From positions 1-64,000 of the forward strand of contig NZ_JAKLJA010000007.1 of NCBI RefSeq assembly GCF_022213065.1: a stretch of 64,000 nt of DNA, written 5' to 3'. A model generated the notes under the pieces. The model was given only the letters and a program-made list of their open reading frames with translations. It searched no databases and was not told the origin of the DNA. The DNA comes from Paraburkholderia tagetis (GTDB taxonomy: Bacteria > Pseudomonadota > Gammaproteobacteria > Burkholderiales > Burkholderiaceae). How positions within the stretch are numbered: position 1 is the first letter of the stretch; every line of letters begins with the position of its first letter. Made by a program: the position numbers and the translations under genes. Of the stretch, positions 17,707-26,282 are shown one piece after another.

Positions 17707-18627
17707 ATGACGACGCAACGAATGCTGGAAGGCAAGGTGGTGGTGGTAACGGGCTCGGGCGGCGGAATTGGACGTGACATCGCCCTGGCGATGGCGCGCC
17801 AGGGCGCCAGGGTGGTGGTCAACGACGTGGGTGCGTCGCTCACGGGCGAGGGCCACAACGACGGCCCCGCGCAGGCCGTGGTGAACGAGATCAAGGCGTT
17901 CGACGGGCAGGCCACGGCCAATACGGACAGCGTGGCCGATGCTGCAGGCGCCGCGCGTATCGTGCAAAACGCGCTCGATGTGTTCGGCCGCATCGACTGC
18001 GTGGTGAACAACGCGGGCATTCTGCGCGACCGCTTCTTTCACAAAATGAGCGAGGAGGAATTCGACGCGGTCGTGAAAGTGCACCTGTACGGCTCGTACT
18101 ATGTGTCGCGCGCCGCCGCCGACCACTTCAAGGATCAGCGCAGCGGCGCCTTCGTGCACATGACCTCGACTTCGGGCCTGATCGGCAATCTCGCGCAGGC
18201 CAACTACAGCGCCGCGAAGCTCGGCATCGCGGGGCTTTCGAAATCCATCGCGCTCGATCTGCAGAAATTCGGGGTGCGATCTAATTGCATCGCGCCGTTC
18301 GCGTGGAGCCGCATGATCAACTCGATCAAGATCGATTCGCCGGAGCAGGAAGCACGCGTCGAAAAGATCAAGCAGATGACGCCCGCGAAGATCGCGCCGC
18401 TCGCGGTGTTCCTTGCGAGCGAGCAGGCCGCCGATGTCACCGGACAGATTTTCGCGGTGCGCAACAATGAGATCTTCCTGATGAGCCAGCCGCGTCCCGT
18501 GCGCTCGGTCCATCGCGGCGAAGGCTGGACGCCCGAGACGATCGCGGAGCACGCCATGCCGGCGCTGCGCGGCTCGTTCCATGCGCTCGACGTCTCCGCC
18601 GACGTCTTCAGCTGGGATCCGGTCTGA
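17707..18627 (+). CDS. short-chain dehydrogenase (17beta-HSD4 / FabG-like)
   Basis: A 306-residue NAD(P)-dependent oxidoreductase of the SDR family, probably a 3-hydroxyacyl-CoA dehydrogenase. Visible are the cofactor motif TGSGGGIG (15-22), NNAG (NNAGIL, about 99), the catalytic Ser in MTSTSG (about 155) and YSAAK (about 166-170). The ~45-residue C-terminal extension and the sequence VVNDVGASLTGEG resemble the dehydrogenase part of peroxisomal multifunctional enzyme type 2. It is the first gene of a long plus-strand operon. The stop overlaps the next start (TGATG). Confidence 0.92.
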   Translation: MTTQRMLEGKVVVVTGSGGGIGRDIALAMARQGARVVVNDVGASLTGEGHNDGPAQAVVNEIKAFDGQATANTDSVADAAGAARIVQNALDVFGRIDCVVNNAGILRDRFFHKMSEEEFDAVVKVHLYGSYYVSRAAADHFKDQRSGAFVHMTSTSGLIGNLAQANYSAAKLGIAGLSKSIALDLQKFGVRSNCIAPFAWSRMINSIKIDSPEQEARVEKIKQMTPAKIAPLAVFLASEQAADVTGQIFAVRNNEIFLMSQPRPVRSVHRGEGWTPETIAEHAMPALRGSFHALDVSADVFSWDPV

Positions 18628-19937
18628 TGTCGCGCGCCGCGCGGGTCGTCGAGGCAGGTGTGCTCGATTTCGCACGGTACGTGCGGCCCGGCGACCTCGT
18701 CGCGTGGGGACAGTGCGGCGCGGAGCCTTGCACGCTCACGGCGCAACTGATGGCGCAGCGCCACGCCATCGCCGCGCGGGGTGGGGAGCGCGATGGAGGC
18801 GGGCGCTTTCGCGTGTTCATCGGCGCGTCGTGGTCCGAGACGCTCGACCCCGCGCATGCGGATGTCGTGGACTTTCTCGCCTACGGCGCGGCGGGCACGA
18901 ACCGCCGGCTAGAACGCGCAGGGGTTCTCGATATTCTCCCGTGCCACTATTCGCAGTTCCGCGAGGTCTTCAAGCACGGGCCGAACCGCGTTGACGTGCT
19001 GCTGCTGCAAGTCGCGCCCGCGGACGAAGCGGGCCGCTATAGCCTTTCGATCGCGCACGAGTATCTCGTGCCGCTCATCGAGAGCGCGCGCGTGGTGATA
19101 GCCGAAGTGAACGCAGCGGCCCCGTGGACCTACGGCGAGCGCATGCTGCGCGCCGAGGACTTCGACGTGCTCGTGCACACCGAACGCATGCCGCTCGAAG
19201 TACCGGTGGCGCAGGCAGGGGAGGTCGAGTCGCGCATCGCCTCCCGCGTAGCAAACCTCGTCGAAGACGGCGCGACGCTGCAACTCGGGCTCGGCGCGCT
19301 GCCGGAGGCGATTGCGGCGCGCCTGAGCGACCGGCGCGATCTGGGCGTGCATACGGGCACCATCGGCGACGCCATCGCTGGTCTCGTGGAAGCGGGCGTG
19401 GTGACCAATGCGCGCAAGACGCGCGACGCGGGCGTGTGCATCGCGGGCACGATGATGGGCTCGCGTCGCGTCTACGACTTCGCGCATCGCAACGCACAGG
19501 TGCAATTCCGCTCGACGGCCTATACGCACGACATCGACGTGCTCGGCAGCATCGACCGGTTTGTCGCGATCAACTCGGCGCTCGAAGTCGATCTGAGCGG
19601 CCAGGTGAACGCGGAGGTGGCGGCGGGGCGCTATGTGGGCGCCGTGGGCGGTGCGCTCGATTTCATGCGCGGCGCGGCGCGTTCGCGCGGGGGCATGGCG
19701 ATCGTTGCGCTCGCATCGAGTACGCGTCACGGGAGCCGCATCGTGGCGCGCCTGTCCGGGCCGGTGAGCACGCCGCGCAGCGACGCGGCGGTCATCGTGA
19801 CCGAGCACGGCGTGGCCGACCTGCGCGGGCTGACGCTGGCGCAGCGCGTCGAACGGATGCTCGCGATCGCGCCGCCCGAGTTTCGCGAGGCGCTGGCGGC
19901 CGAGCATCACGCGCAGCGCGACGCACTGGCCGCCTGA
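18627..19937 (+). CDS. acetyl-CoA hydrolase/transferase-family protein lacking the usual catalytic Glu
   Basis: A 436-residue protein of the acetyl-CoA hydrolase / 4-hydroxybutyrate CoA-transferase family, which moves CoA between acyl groups. The family landmarks LQLGLGALPEAIAARL and ITVTEHGVADLRGLT-like C-terminal signature (VTEHGVADLRGL) are present. Where CoA-transferases of this family usually have the nucleophilic Glu in HTE, this protein reads GVHTGTIGD (about residue 242-249). If alignment holds, it cannot form the glutamyl-CoA intermediate in the classical way and may be a hydrolase-like subfamily. It is translationally coupled to the SDR upstream. Confidence 0.88.
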   Translation: MSRAARVVEAGVLDFARYVRPGDLVAWGQCGAEPCTLTAQLMAQRHAIAARGGERDGGGRFRVFIGASWSETLDPAHADVVDFLAYGAAGTNRRLERAGVLDILPCHYSQFREVFKHGPNRVDVLLLQVAPADEAGRYSLSIAHEYLVPLIESARVVIAEVNAAAPWTYGERMLRAEDFDVLVHTERMPLEVPVAQAGEVESRIASRVANLVEDGATLQLGLGALPEAIAARLSDRRDLGVHTGTIGDAIAGLVEAGVVTNARKTRDAGVCIAGTMMGSRRVYDFAHRNAQVQFRSTAYTHDIDVLGSIDRFVAINSALEVDLSGQVNAEVAAGRYVGAVGGALDFMRGAARSRGGMAIVALASSTRHGSRIVARLSGPVSTPRSDAAVIVTEHGVADLRGLTLAQRVERMLAIAPPEFREALAAEHHAQRDALAA

Positions 19938-20016
19938 ATAGTGGCTTGAGCAGCGGCATGAGCCCGCACGAATGATCGATACAGAAGGGAATCGAACAAA
20001 TAGAGAGGATGACGAA

Positions 20017-21216
20017 ATGAGAAGAGCAGCTATTGTTGCGCCGGTGCGCACGCCGGTGGGCACTTTCGGCGGCAGTCTGCGCCCCGTTGCGGTGGAGACG
20101 CTGGCCGCCACGGTGCTGCGCGAGACGATCGCGCGCAGCGGCATCGACGCGGCGCGTATCGAGGACGTGGTGTTCGCGCAGTCGTATGCCAGCAGCGAGA
20201 CGCCTTGCATCGGCCGCTGGGCCGCGCTCGAAGCGGGGCTGCCGGTTCAGGTGCCGGGCATGCAGCTCGACCGTCGCTGCGGCGGCGGCCTGCAAGCCGT
20301 GGTCACCGCCGCGATGATGGTCCAGAGCGGTGCCGCCGACGTGGTGGTGGCGGGCGGCGTGGAGAGCATGAGCAACATCGAGTACTACACCATGGACATG
20401 CGCTGGGGCGCGCGTTCGGGCACGGTGCGCATGCACGACCGGCTCGAGCGCGGCCGCGAACGCTCGCAGCCCGAGGCGCGCTTCGGCTACATCTCGGGGA
20501 TGATCGAAACGGCCGAGAACCTCGCGAAGGATTACGGCATCACGCGCGAAGAGGCGGACGCCTACGCGGTGCGCAGCCATCAACGCGCGGCGGCGGCATG
20601 GGAGTCGGGCCGCTTCGCGCAAGAAGTCGTGCCGGTTTCGGTGCCGCAGCGCAAGGGCGAGCCCGTGCTGTTCGCACGCGATGAAGGGGTGCGCGCCGAT
20701 GCGAGCGAGGCTTCGCTCGCAAAGCTCAAGCCGCTCATCAAGGGCGGCACGGTGACGGCGGGCAATGCGAGCCAGCAGAACGACGCAGCCGCCGCGTGCC
20801 TGATCGTGGCCGAAGACCAGCTCGACAAGCTGGGCCTCACGCCGCTCGGCTATCTCACGGGTTGGGCGGCCTCGGGTTGCGAGCCCGCGACGATGGGCAT
20901 CGGGCCGGTGCCCGCGGCGCAAAAGCTCCTGCAGAAAACCGGTCTCACGTTCGATCAGCTCGATCTCGTCGAATTGAACGAAGCATTTGCATGCCAGGTG
21001 CTCGCGGTGCTCAAGGGCTGGGGCTGGCACGACGAGTCCCGCCTGAACGTGAACGGTTCGGGTATTTCGCTCGGCCATCCGATCGGTGCGACCGGCGTGC
21101 GCATGCTCACAACGCTGCTTTACGAGCTGCAGCGCCGCAAGGGCCGCTATGGCCTCGAGACGATGTGCGTGGGTGGCGGGCAAGGCATCGCTGCGATCTT
21201 CGAGCGCGCGGCATAA
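20017..21216 (+). CDS. acetyl-CoA acyltransferase (thiolase)
   Basis: A 399-residue degradative-type thiolase that would cleave a 3-ketoacyl-CoA with CoA. The nucleophilic Cys is in DRRCGGGLQAV (about 88), NEAFACQ is near 321, the His in GHPIGATG near 353, and the second Cys in MCVGGGQG near 383. ATG 20017 follows AGAGAGG by seven bases; the frame is open to 19972. It sits 79 bp after the CoA-transferase-like gene. It shows all residues needed for activity. The chain length of its substrate is unknown. Confidence 0.94.
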   Translation: MRRAAIVAPVRTPVGTFGGSLRPVAVETLAATVLRETIARSGIDAARIEDVVFAQSYASSETPCIGRWAALEAGLPVQVPGMQLDRRCGGGLQAVVTAAMMVQSGAADVVVAGGVESMSNIEYYTMDMRWGARSGTVRMHDRLERGRERSQPEARFGYISGMIETAENLAKDYGITREEADAYAVRSHQRAAAAWESGRFAQEVVPVSVPQRKGEPVLFARDEGVRADASEASLAKLKPLIKGGTVTAGNASQQNDAAAACLIVAEDQLDKLGLTPLGYLTGWAASGCEPATMGIGPVPAAQKLLQKTGLTFDQLDLVELNEAFACQVLAVLKGWGWHDESRLNVNGSGISLGHPIGATGVRMLTTLLYELQRRKGRYGLETMCVGGGQGIAAIFERAA

Positions 21217-21352
21217 GGCTGACATAAAGCGGGCCTAATGCTTACGTAAGGCTGGCCGCATGAATGGCGCCGCGCGCAAGTTCGCGTGCGCGGCGCACGA
21301 AACACGAGGCTGGCGGCATGGCATCGCCGGCCGCCTCAACCACGGAGGGGAC

Positions 21353-22549
21353 ATGCACGATTCGCTCGATGCGCTCAATTTGCAACTCGAACGCCTGCAC
21401 ACGCATCCGTTCTACGCAGGACGCCTGCCGCGCAGCGTGGCCAGCACGGCCGAGTTCGCCGAACGCGTGCCGCTCATGTCGCGCGCGCAGTTCGTGGCAG
21501 AGATGGGCAAGCCAGGCTATGGGGCATTCGCGCCTCAGGTGCCGCCCGTGCGCGTGCATCTCACGCCGATGGGATCGGCGCTCGTGCCCATCCTGCACAG
21601 CGCGGCCGACTTGCGCGCCATCGAAGCCGCATGCGGCCAGCATCTGGACGCCTGCGGCATTGGCCCCGGCGACGTTTGCATGGTCACGTTCGGCTATCAC
21701 CTGTTCGTTGCGGGGCTCTTTTATCAAAGCCAGATGGAGGCGCGCGGCGTCGCGTGCATTCCGCACGGTCCAGGCGAAACGGAGCGCGCGGCGCAGGTGG
21801 CGCGCCAGTGCGGCGTGACGGTGCTCGCCGGCAATCCCACGCACGCGCTCAAGCTGATCGAGGCAGGGTGCCCCGTGCCGCGCGTGTTCTTCGCGGGCGG
21901 CGAGCCGTTCAGCGGCAACGAGGCGCTCTATGCGCGCGTGCGGGCCGCCATGCCGGGCACGCTGCTCGTCGACAGTTATTCGTTGTCCGAATGTCTGCCG
22001 GTCGCGCGCACGTTTCCAGGTGGAGCAGGCGTGCATATCTTCGACGAACTGCTTTATGCCGAGGTGATCGACCCCGACACCGGCACGCCGCTGCCGGACG
22101 GTGAGCGCGGCGAGCTTGTGCTCACGCATCTGAAGAAAGATTTGCAGCCGCTCGTGCGTTATCGCACCGGCGACCTCACGGTGCTCGAACGCACGGCGAG
22201 CGTGCATGGCCGCACGGTGTCGCTGCCGCGCGTGGTGTTCGGGCGCGTCGATTCGATGGTGAAGATCAAGGGCGTGAAGGTGTATCCGTCCGAGCTGAGG
22301 AGCGTGCTGCTCGGCGTCGCGGGCGCGACGGGCGCTTACCGGCTCGTGGTGGGCTCGAAGGCGCATGGCGGCGACCATCTCACGCTGCTCGTGGAAGGCG
22401 CGCCCGGCGATAGGGAAGCCATTGCCGAGCGCTTCAAGCGCCAGACGCTGATTCACGCCGACGCCATCGAGGCGGTCGAGAAGCTCGAAGGCAGCGCGCT
22501 GGTGCAGGACAACCGCAAGGGAGCGCATCAGGAGAAAGAGACAACATGA
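21353..22549 (+). CDS. phenylacetate-CoA ligase-like adenylate-forming enzyme
   Basis: A 398-residue PaaK/CapK-type adenylating protein. It is about 30-40 residues shorter than PaaK. Recognisable parts are DSYSLSECLPVA (A5-like Glu), VRYRTGDLT (A7), GRVDSMVKIKGVKVYP (hinge, A8) and a short C-terminal lid domain. The glycine-rich phosphate loop normally near the N-terminal third is weak (HLTPMGSALVPI in place of SSGTTG), so the activity is uncertain. ATG 21353 follows GGAGGGG. The stop overlaps the lipoate-ligase-like gene start (ATGA), which suggests a functional pair. Confidence 0.85.
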   Translation: MHDSLDALNLQLERLHTHPFYAGRLPRSVASTAEFAERVPLMSRAQFVAEMGKPGYGAFAPQVPPVRVHLTPMGSALVPILHSAADLRAIEAACGQHLDACGIGPGDVCMVTFGYHLFVAGLFYQSQMEARGVACIPHGPGETERAAQVARQCGVTVLAGNPTHALKLIEAGCPVPRVFFAGGEPFSGNEALYARVRAAMPGTLLVDSYSLSECLPVARTFPGGAGVHIFDELLYAEVIDPDTGTPLPDGERGELVLTHLKKDLQPLVRYRTGDLTVLERTASVHGRTVSLPRVVFGRVDSMVKIKGVKVYPSELRSVLLGVAGATGAYRLVVGSKAHGGDHLTLLVEGAPGDREAIAERFKRQTLIHADAIEAVEKLEGSALVQDNRKGAHQEKETT

Positions 22550-23679
22550 ACGGAACAACAGCCCCGGCGCCGTGGCGCTACGTGGTGGGCAACCACAACT
22601 ACGCGGATTTTTCGACCTCGATTTCGCCCGCCGTCGAGCGCGCGGTGGCCGAGCGGATCGCGCCGCCCACAGTACTCCTGAACGTATTCGATGGCGACAG
22701 CATTACCGTGGGCGTCAACGAAGACCCGAACCAGGTGCTCGACCTGCCGTTCTGCCGCAGCAGCAACGTGCTCGCAAGGCGGCGCGTGAGCAGCGGCGGG
22801 GCGATCTACGCGGGCAGCGGCTCCGCGTTTCTCGCGCTGTATCTGCCGGTCGATTTGCCAGGCGTGCCGGACACGGCGGCGGCCGCTTTTCCGGCCGTCC
22901 TCGGACATGTGGCCGAAGCGCTGCGCGAAGTGTTCGGGCTCGCGGCGTCGTATCGGCCGCTCAACGACGTCGAAATCGATGGCCGCAAGCTGGTCGCTAC
23001 GTCGATGAAGATCGAGAGCGGTGTGCTCACGTTCCGCATCCTGCTGAACGTGAAGGCGATCGACACGGCTGTCGCGGCGCGTGCCATGCCGATGGCGCCC
23101 GAAAAGGTCAAGGACAAGAAGCTCAAGGACCTCGGCTCGCGCTACACGTATCTGGAGCAGGAACTGGGCCGCGCGGTGAGCGAGACGGAACTGCGCGCGT
23201 GGGTCCAGGCGTGCGTGCGCCGCGCATTCGGCGATATCGCGCTCGCGCCGGGCGAACTGGGCGAAACGGAACGCGCCTATGCACAGCAATACGCGAGCGA
23301 GCTGATCGACGATGCCTGGTTCCACGAGAAGAGCGAAGCGACGCGCTATGGGCCGATCACGCAGAGCGGCGACCGCATTGTCCGGGGCCGCGAGAAGGCG
23401 CCCGCCGGACTCATCTGGCTGAGCCTGCTGGTGCGCGACGGTGTGGTGCAGCGCGCGATCGTGAACGGCGACTGGCATCCGCGGCCGCTGCGCTCCGTGG
23501 CATGGCTCGAAGACGGCTTCGCGGGGCTGGCCGCCACGCGCGAAGCGTGCGGTGCGCATATCGAAGCATTCCTTGCGCGCGAAGACGTGGAGTTCGCGGG
23601 CGTCGAGCCCGCGCATTTGCTCACGGCGCTCGACAAGGCGCTCGGTGAACTGGCGCACGTGGAGGGAGCCCCAGCATGA
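22546..23679 (+). CDS. lipoate-protein ligase A-like (LplA/BPL family) protein
   Basis: A 377-residue protein of the biotin/lipoate ligase fold. The lipoyl-adenylate motif appears as RRRVSSGGAIYAGSG (about 75-90), where family members read RRxxGGGAVYHD, and the Lys-containing NDVEIDGRKLVATSMK (about 140-156) is clear. A C-terminal extension of ~110 residues follows. It overlaps the ligase-like gene before it and the crotonase after it by four bases each, so it is part of the catabolic operon. No lipoyl-domain protein is encoded nearby, so its acceptor is unknown; the role could be lipoylation or a different acyl transfer. Confidence 0.82.
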   Translation: MNGTTAPAPWRYVVGNHNYADFSTSISPAVERAVAERIAPPTVLLNVFDGDSITVGVNEDPNQVLDLPFCRSSNVLARRRVSSGGAIYAGSGSAFLALYLPVDLPGVPDTAAAAFPAVLGHVAEALREVFGLAASYRPLNDVEIDGRKLVATSMKIESGVLTFRILLNVKAIDTAVAARAMPMAPEKVKDKKLKDLGSRYTYLEQELGRAVSETELRAWVQACVRRAFGDIALAPGELGETERAYAQQYASELIDDAWFHEKSEATRYGPITQSGDRIVRGREKAPAGLIWLSLLVRDGVVQRAIVNGDWHPRPLRSVAWLEDGFAGLAATREACGAHIEAFLAREDVEFAGVEPAHLLTALDKALGELAHVEGAPA

Positions 23680-24467
23680 GCGACTCGACCTTGCTGGTCA
23701 CGATCGAAGACGGTGTGGCGACGCTGTGCTTCAACCGTGCCGAAGCGAAGAACGCCATGAACGTGGCCATGCGTGCGGAGCTTCATGACGCGGTCGTGCG
23801 CATCCGCGCCGACCGTGGCGTGCGCGCCGTGGTGCTGCGCGGCGCGGGCAGCGACTTCTGCTCGGGCGGCGACGTGCGCGGCATGAACGTGACGAGCGCC
23901 CAGGCCGGGCGCGAGCGCATCGACGACCTGCATGGCTGGGTGAGCATGCTGATCGATCTCGACCGCCCCGTGATCGCGGCGGTGGACGGCGTGTGCTACG
24001 GCGCGGGCTTCAGCTTCGCGCTCGCCGCCGATTTCGTGATCGCCAGCACGCGCGCACGCTTTTGCATGCCGTTCATGAAAGTGGGGCTCGTGCCCGACTG
24101 CGGCGCGTTCTATACGTTGCCGCGCGTGGTGGGCCTCGCGTGCGCGAAGGATCTCGTGTTCACGGCGCGCGAGATCGACGCCGTGCAAGCGCAGGCGATG
24201 GGCGCCGTGCTCGAGATCGTCGAGCCGGACCGGTTGCATGCGCGTGCGGCGCAGGTGGCGGTGAGCCTCGCCGCCGCGTCGCCGGTTGCGTTCGGCCTCG
24301 CCAAGCGCGCGCTGAATCAGTCGCTGGGCGGCGACTTGCGCTCGATGCTGGAAATCGAGGCTGCGGCGCAGGGCATCGCGTTCACCACCGAATACCACCA
24401 GGAGGCGGTCAGGCGCTTTCGCGAGAAGGCGGAGCCGCTCTTCAAGTGGCCGGCGCGCAACGCATGA
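23676..24467 (+). CDS. enoyl-CoA hydratase/isomerase (crotonase family)
   Basis: A 263-residue crotonase-fold enzyme. The oxyanion-hole motifs are GSDFCSGGDVRGM (about 60-72) and YGAGFSFALAAD (about 108-119). The two hydratase glutamates are not found: the first position reads GFSFAL, the second MPFMKVG. An Asp remains in GLVPDCGAFYTLP (about 146). That pattern resembles PaaG-type isomerases, which act with Asp, rather than true hydratases. ATG overlaps the previous stop by four bases. The assignment as isomerase is inference. Confidence 0.9.
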   Translation: MSDSTLLVTIEDGVATLCFNRAEAKNAMNVAMRAELHDAVVRIRADRGVRAVVLRGAGSDFCSGGDVRGMNVTSAQAGRERIDDLHGWVSMLIDLDRPVIAAVDGVCYGAGFSFALAADFVIASTRARFCMPFMKVGLVPDCGAFYTLPRVVGLACAKDLVFTAREIDAVQAQAMGAVLEIVEPDRLHARAAQVAVSLAAASPVAFGLAKRALNQSLGGDLRSMLEIEAAAQGIAFTTEYHQEAVRRFREKAEPLFKWPARNA

Positions 24468-24508
24468 CGTGTCATTAGCAATCCGTAGTTATTATTTATG
24501 GCGCAGCC

Positions 24509-25378
24509 ATGACGATCGATTACCACACCTTGTGCAACTGGCCGTTCGAAGACATCGAGCAGACCTACACGGCACGCGACGCGATGTTCTATAGCCTTGC
24601 CGTGGGCTACGGCGCGGATCCCGTCGACCCCGACGATCTCGCGTTCGTCTACGAGAAAGAGCTGCGCGTGCCGCCGACTTTCGCCGTGGTGCTCGGCTTT
24701 CCCGGCTTCTGGGCGCGCGACCCGAAGAGCGGCATCGACTGGGTGCGCCTGTTGCATGGCGAGCAGGGCATCGAGATTCACAAGCCGCTGCCGCGCGAGG
24801 CCACGGTGATTGGCCGCTCGCGCATCGCGCGCGTGGTCGACAAGGGCGAAGGCAAGGGCGCGCTGCTCGAAATTCAGCGTAGCATTACCGACAAGGCCAC
24901 GGGCGAGCTTTACGCCACGCTCACGCAGCTCACGTTCTGCCGCGGCGACGGCGGCTTCAGCGCGCTCGGCGGCCCGAGCGATGACGCGCCCGCCGCGCCG
25001 CCCGCAGTGCCCGAGCGCGTGGCCGATCATGTCTGTACTTTGTCGACGCGGCCGGAGACGGCACTGCTCTACCGTCTGTGCGGCGACGACAACGCATTGC
25101 ACGCGGACCCGCGAGTCGCGTGCGCGGCCGGCTTCGAGCGGCCCATCCTGCATGGCCTCGCCACATGGGCGGTGGCCGCGCACGCGGTGCTAAAGACGCT
25201 GTGCGCGAGCGACCCGGCACGGCTCGCGCGCTTTCACGCGCGTTTCACCGCGCCGGTTTATCCGGGCGAGACCATTTGCACGGAGATCTGGCGCGACGGC
25301 AACGCCGTGAGCTTCCGCGCGCGTGTGGTCGAGCGCGACGTCGTGGTGCTCAACAACGGCACCGCGACGCTACGTTGA
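24509..25378 (+). CDS. MaoC-family double hot-dog enoyl-CoA hydratase
   Basis: A 289-residue protein with N-terminal MaoC-like half (MTIDYHTLCNWPFEDIEQTY) and C-terminal hot-dog half. The hydratase-2 motif is LCGDDNALHADP ... GFERPILHGL (about 189-216), with Asp and His in the usual catalytic places. It resembles the second hydratase module of multifunctional enzyme type 2, matching the SDR gene that starts the operon. It would hydrate a trans-2-enoyl-CoA to the (R)-3-hydroxyacyl-CoA. It lies 41 bp after the crotonase; no clear SD precedes ATG 24509. Confidence 0.92.
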   Translation: MTIDYHTLCNWPFEDIEQTYTARDAMFYSLAVGYGADPVDPDDLAFVYEKELRVPPTFAVVLGFPGFWARDPKSGIDWVRLLHGEQGIEIHKPLPREATVIGRSRIARVVDKGEGKGALLEIQRSITDKATGELYATLTQLTFCRGDGGFSALGGPSDDAPAAPPAVPERVADHVCTLSTRPETALLYRLCGDDNALHADPRVACAAGFERPILHGLATWAVAAHAVLKTLCASDPARLARFHARFTAPVYPGETICTEIWRDGNAVSFRARVVERDVVVLNNGTATLR

Positions 25379-25442
25379 ACGCAGTCCGCGTCATCATCGA
25401 AACAAAACCGAAACCGAACACGAACACGAAGGAACCGCAGTC

Positions 25443-26231
25443 ATGGCCCGTCAACCGAAACCGCTGGTGCGCTCCGATATCGCATACAGCACGCCCGATC
25501 GCATCGTCGTGCGCGGCAAGAGTCTGCCCGACGAAGTGCTCGGCCATATGAATCTGGGTGACTTCGCGTTTCTGCAGCTCACCGGCAAGACCGCGACGCC
25601 GCAGCAATCCGCGATGTTCAACGCCATCGTCATCACGCTCGTCGAGCACGGCATGACGCCCAGCGCGATTGCCGCGCGCATGACCTATGCGGGTGCGCCC
25701 GAGTCGTTGCAGGCGGCCGTGGCGGCGGGGCTGTGCGGGCTCGGCTCGGTATTCGTGGGCAGCATGGAGGGCGCGTGTCGTATGCTCTCCGAAGCATTGC
25801 CCTACGGTACGCGTTGTGACGACCTCGAAAAACTCGCGGTGGACACGGTGGCCGCATGGCGCGCGCGCGGCACGCCGGTTCCGGGTCTCGGTCATCCGCT
25901 GCACAAGCCCATCGACCCGCGCACACCGCGCCTGTTCGAACTCGCGGCGCAGAACGGCTTGTCGGGCGACTATGTGAAGCTCATGCAGTTGATCGGCGCC
26001 GAGGCGCAGCGCGTTTCGGGCAGGGCGCTGCCGATCAACGCCACGGGCGCCGTCGGCGCGATCTGCTGCGAATTCGGCTTTCCGTGGCGCATCGTGCGCG
26101 GCTTCGGCGTGATGGCGCGCGCGATCGGGCTCGTCGGGCACCTGCTCGAAGAAGGCGAGCGGCCCATGTCGTTCGAATTGTGGCAACGTGTGGAGGACGA
26201 GGCGTCGGCGCATCTGCGCGGCGAGGCCTGA
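25443..26231 (+). CDS. citryl-CoA lyase-like (citrate synthase fold) protein
   Basis: A 262-residue protein of the short citrate-synthase-like family that includes stand-alone citryl-CoA lyases. Landmarks: MNLGDFAFLQLTGK, then VPGLGHPLHKPIDPR with the His expected in the active site, and LPINATGAVGAICCEFG near the C-terminus. Such enzymes cleave a tertiary-hydroxy acyl-CoA into an oxo acid and acetyl-CoA. ATG 25443 is chosen because upstream sequence overlaps the MaoC gene and is not similar to the family; an AAGGAACC stretch lies 8 bases before. The real substrate may be a citryl-CoA analogue. Confidence 0.88.
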   Translation: MARQPKPLVRSDIAYSTPDRIVVRGKSLPDEVLGHMNLGDFAFLQLTGKTATPQQSAMFNAIVITLVEHGMTPSAIAARMTYAGAPESLQAAVAAGLCGLGSVFVGSMEGACRMLSEALPYGTRCDDLEKLAVDTVAAWRARGTPVPGLGHPLHKPIDPRTPRLFELAAQNGLSGDYVKLMQLIGAEAQRVSGRALPINATGAVGAICCEFGFPWRIVRGFGVMARAIGLVGHLLEEGERPMSFELWQRVEDEASAHLRGEA

Positions 26232-26282
26232 TTCGTATTCGTTGGTATTCGTTGGTATTCGTTCCCGCAACGGAGGATGACT

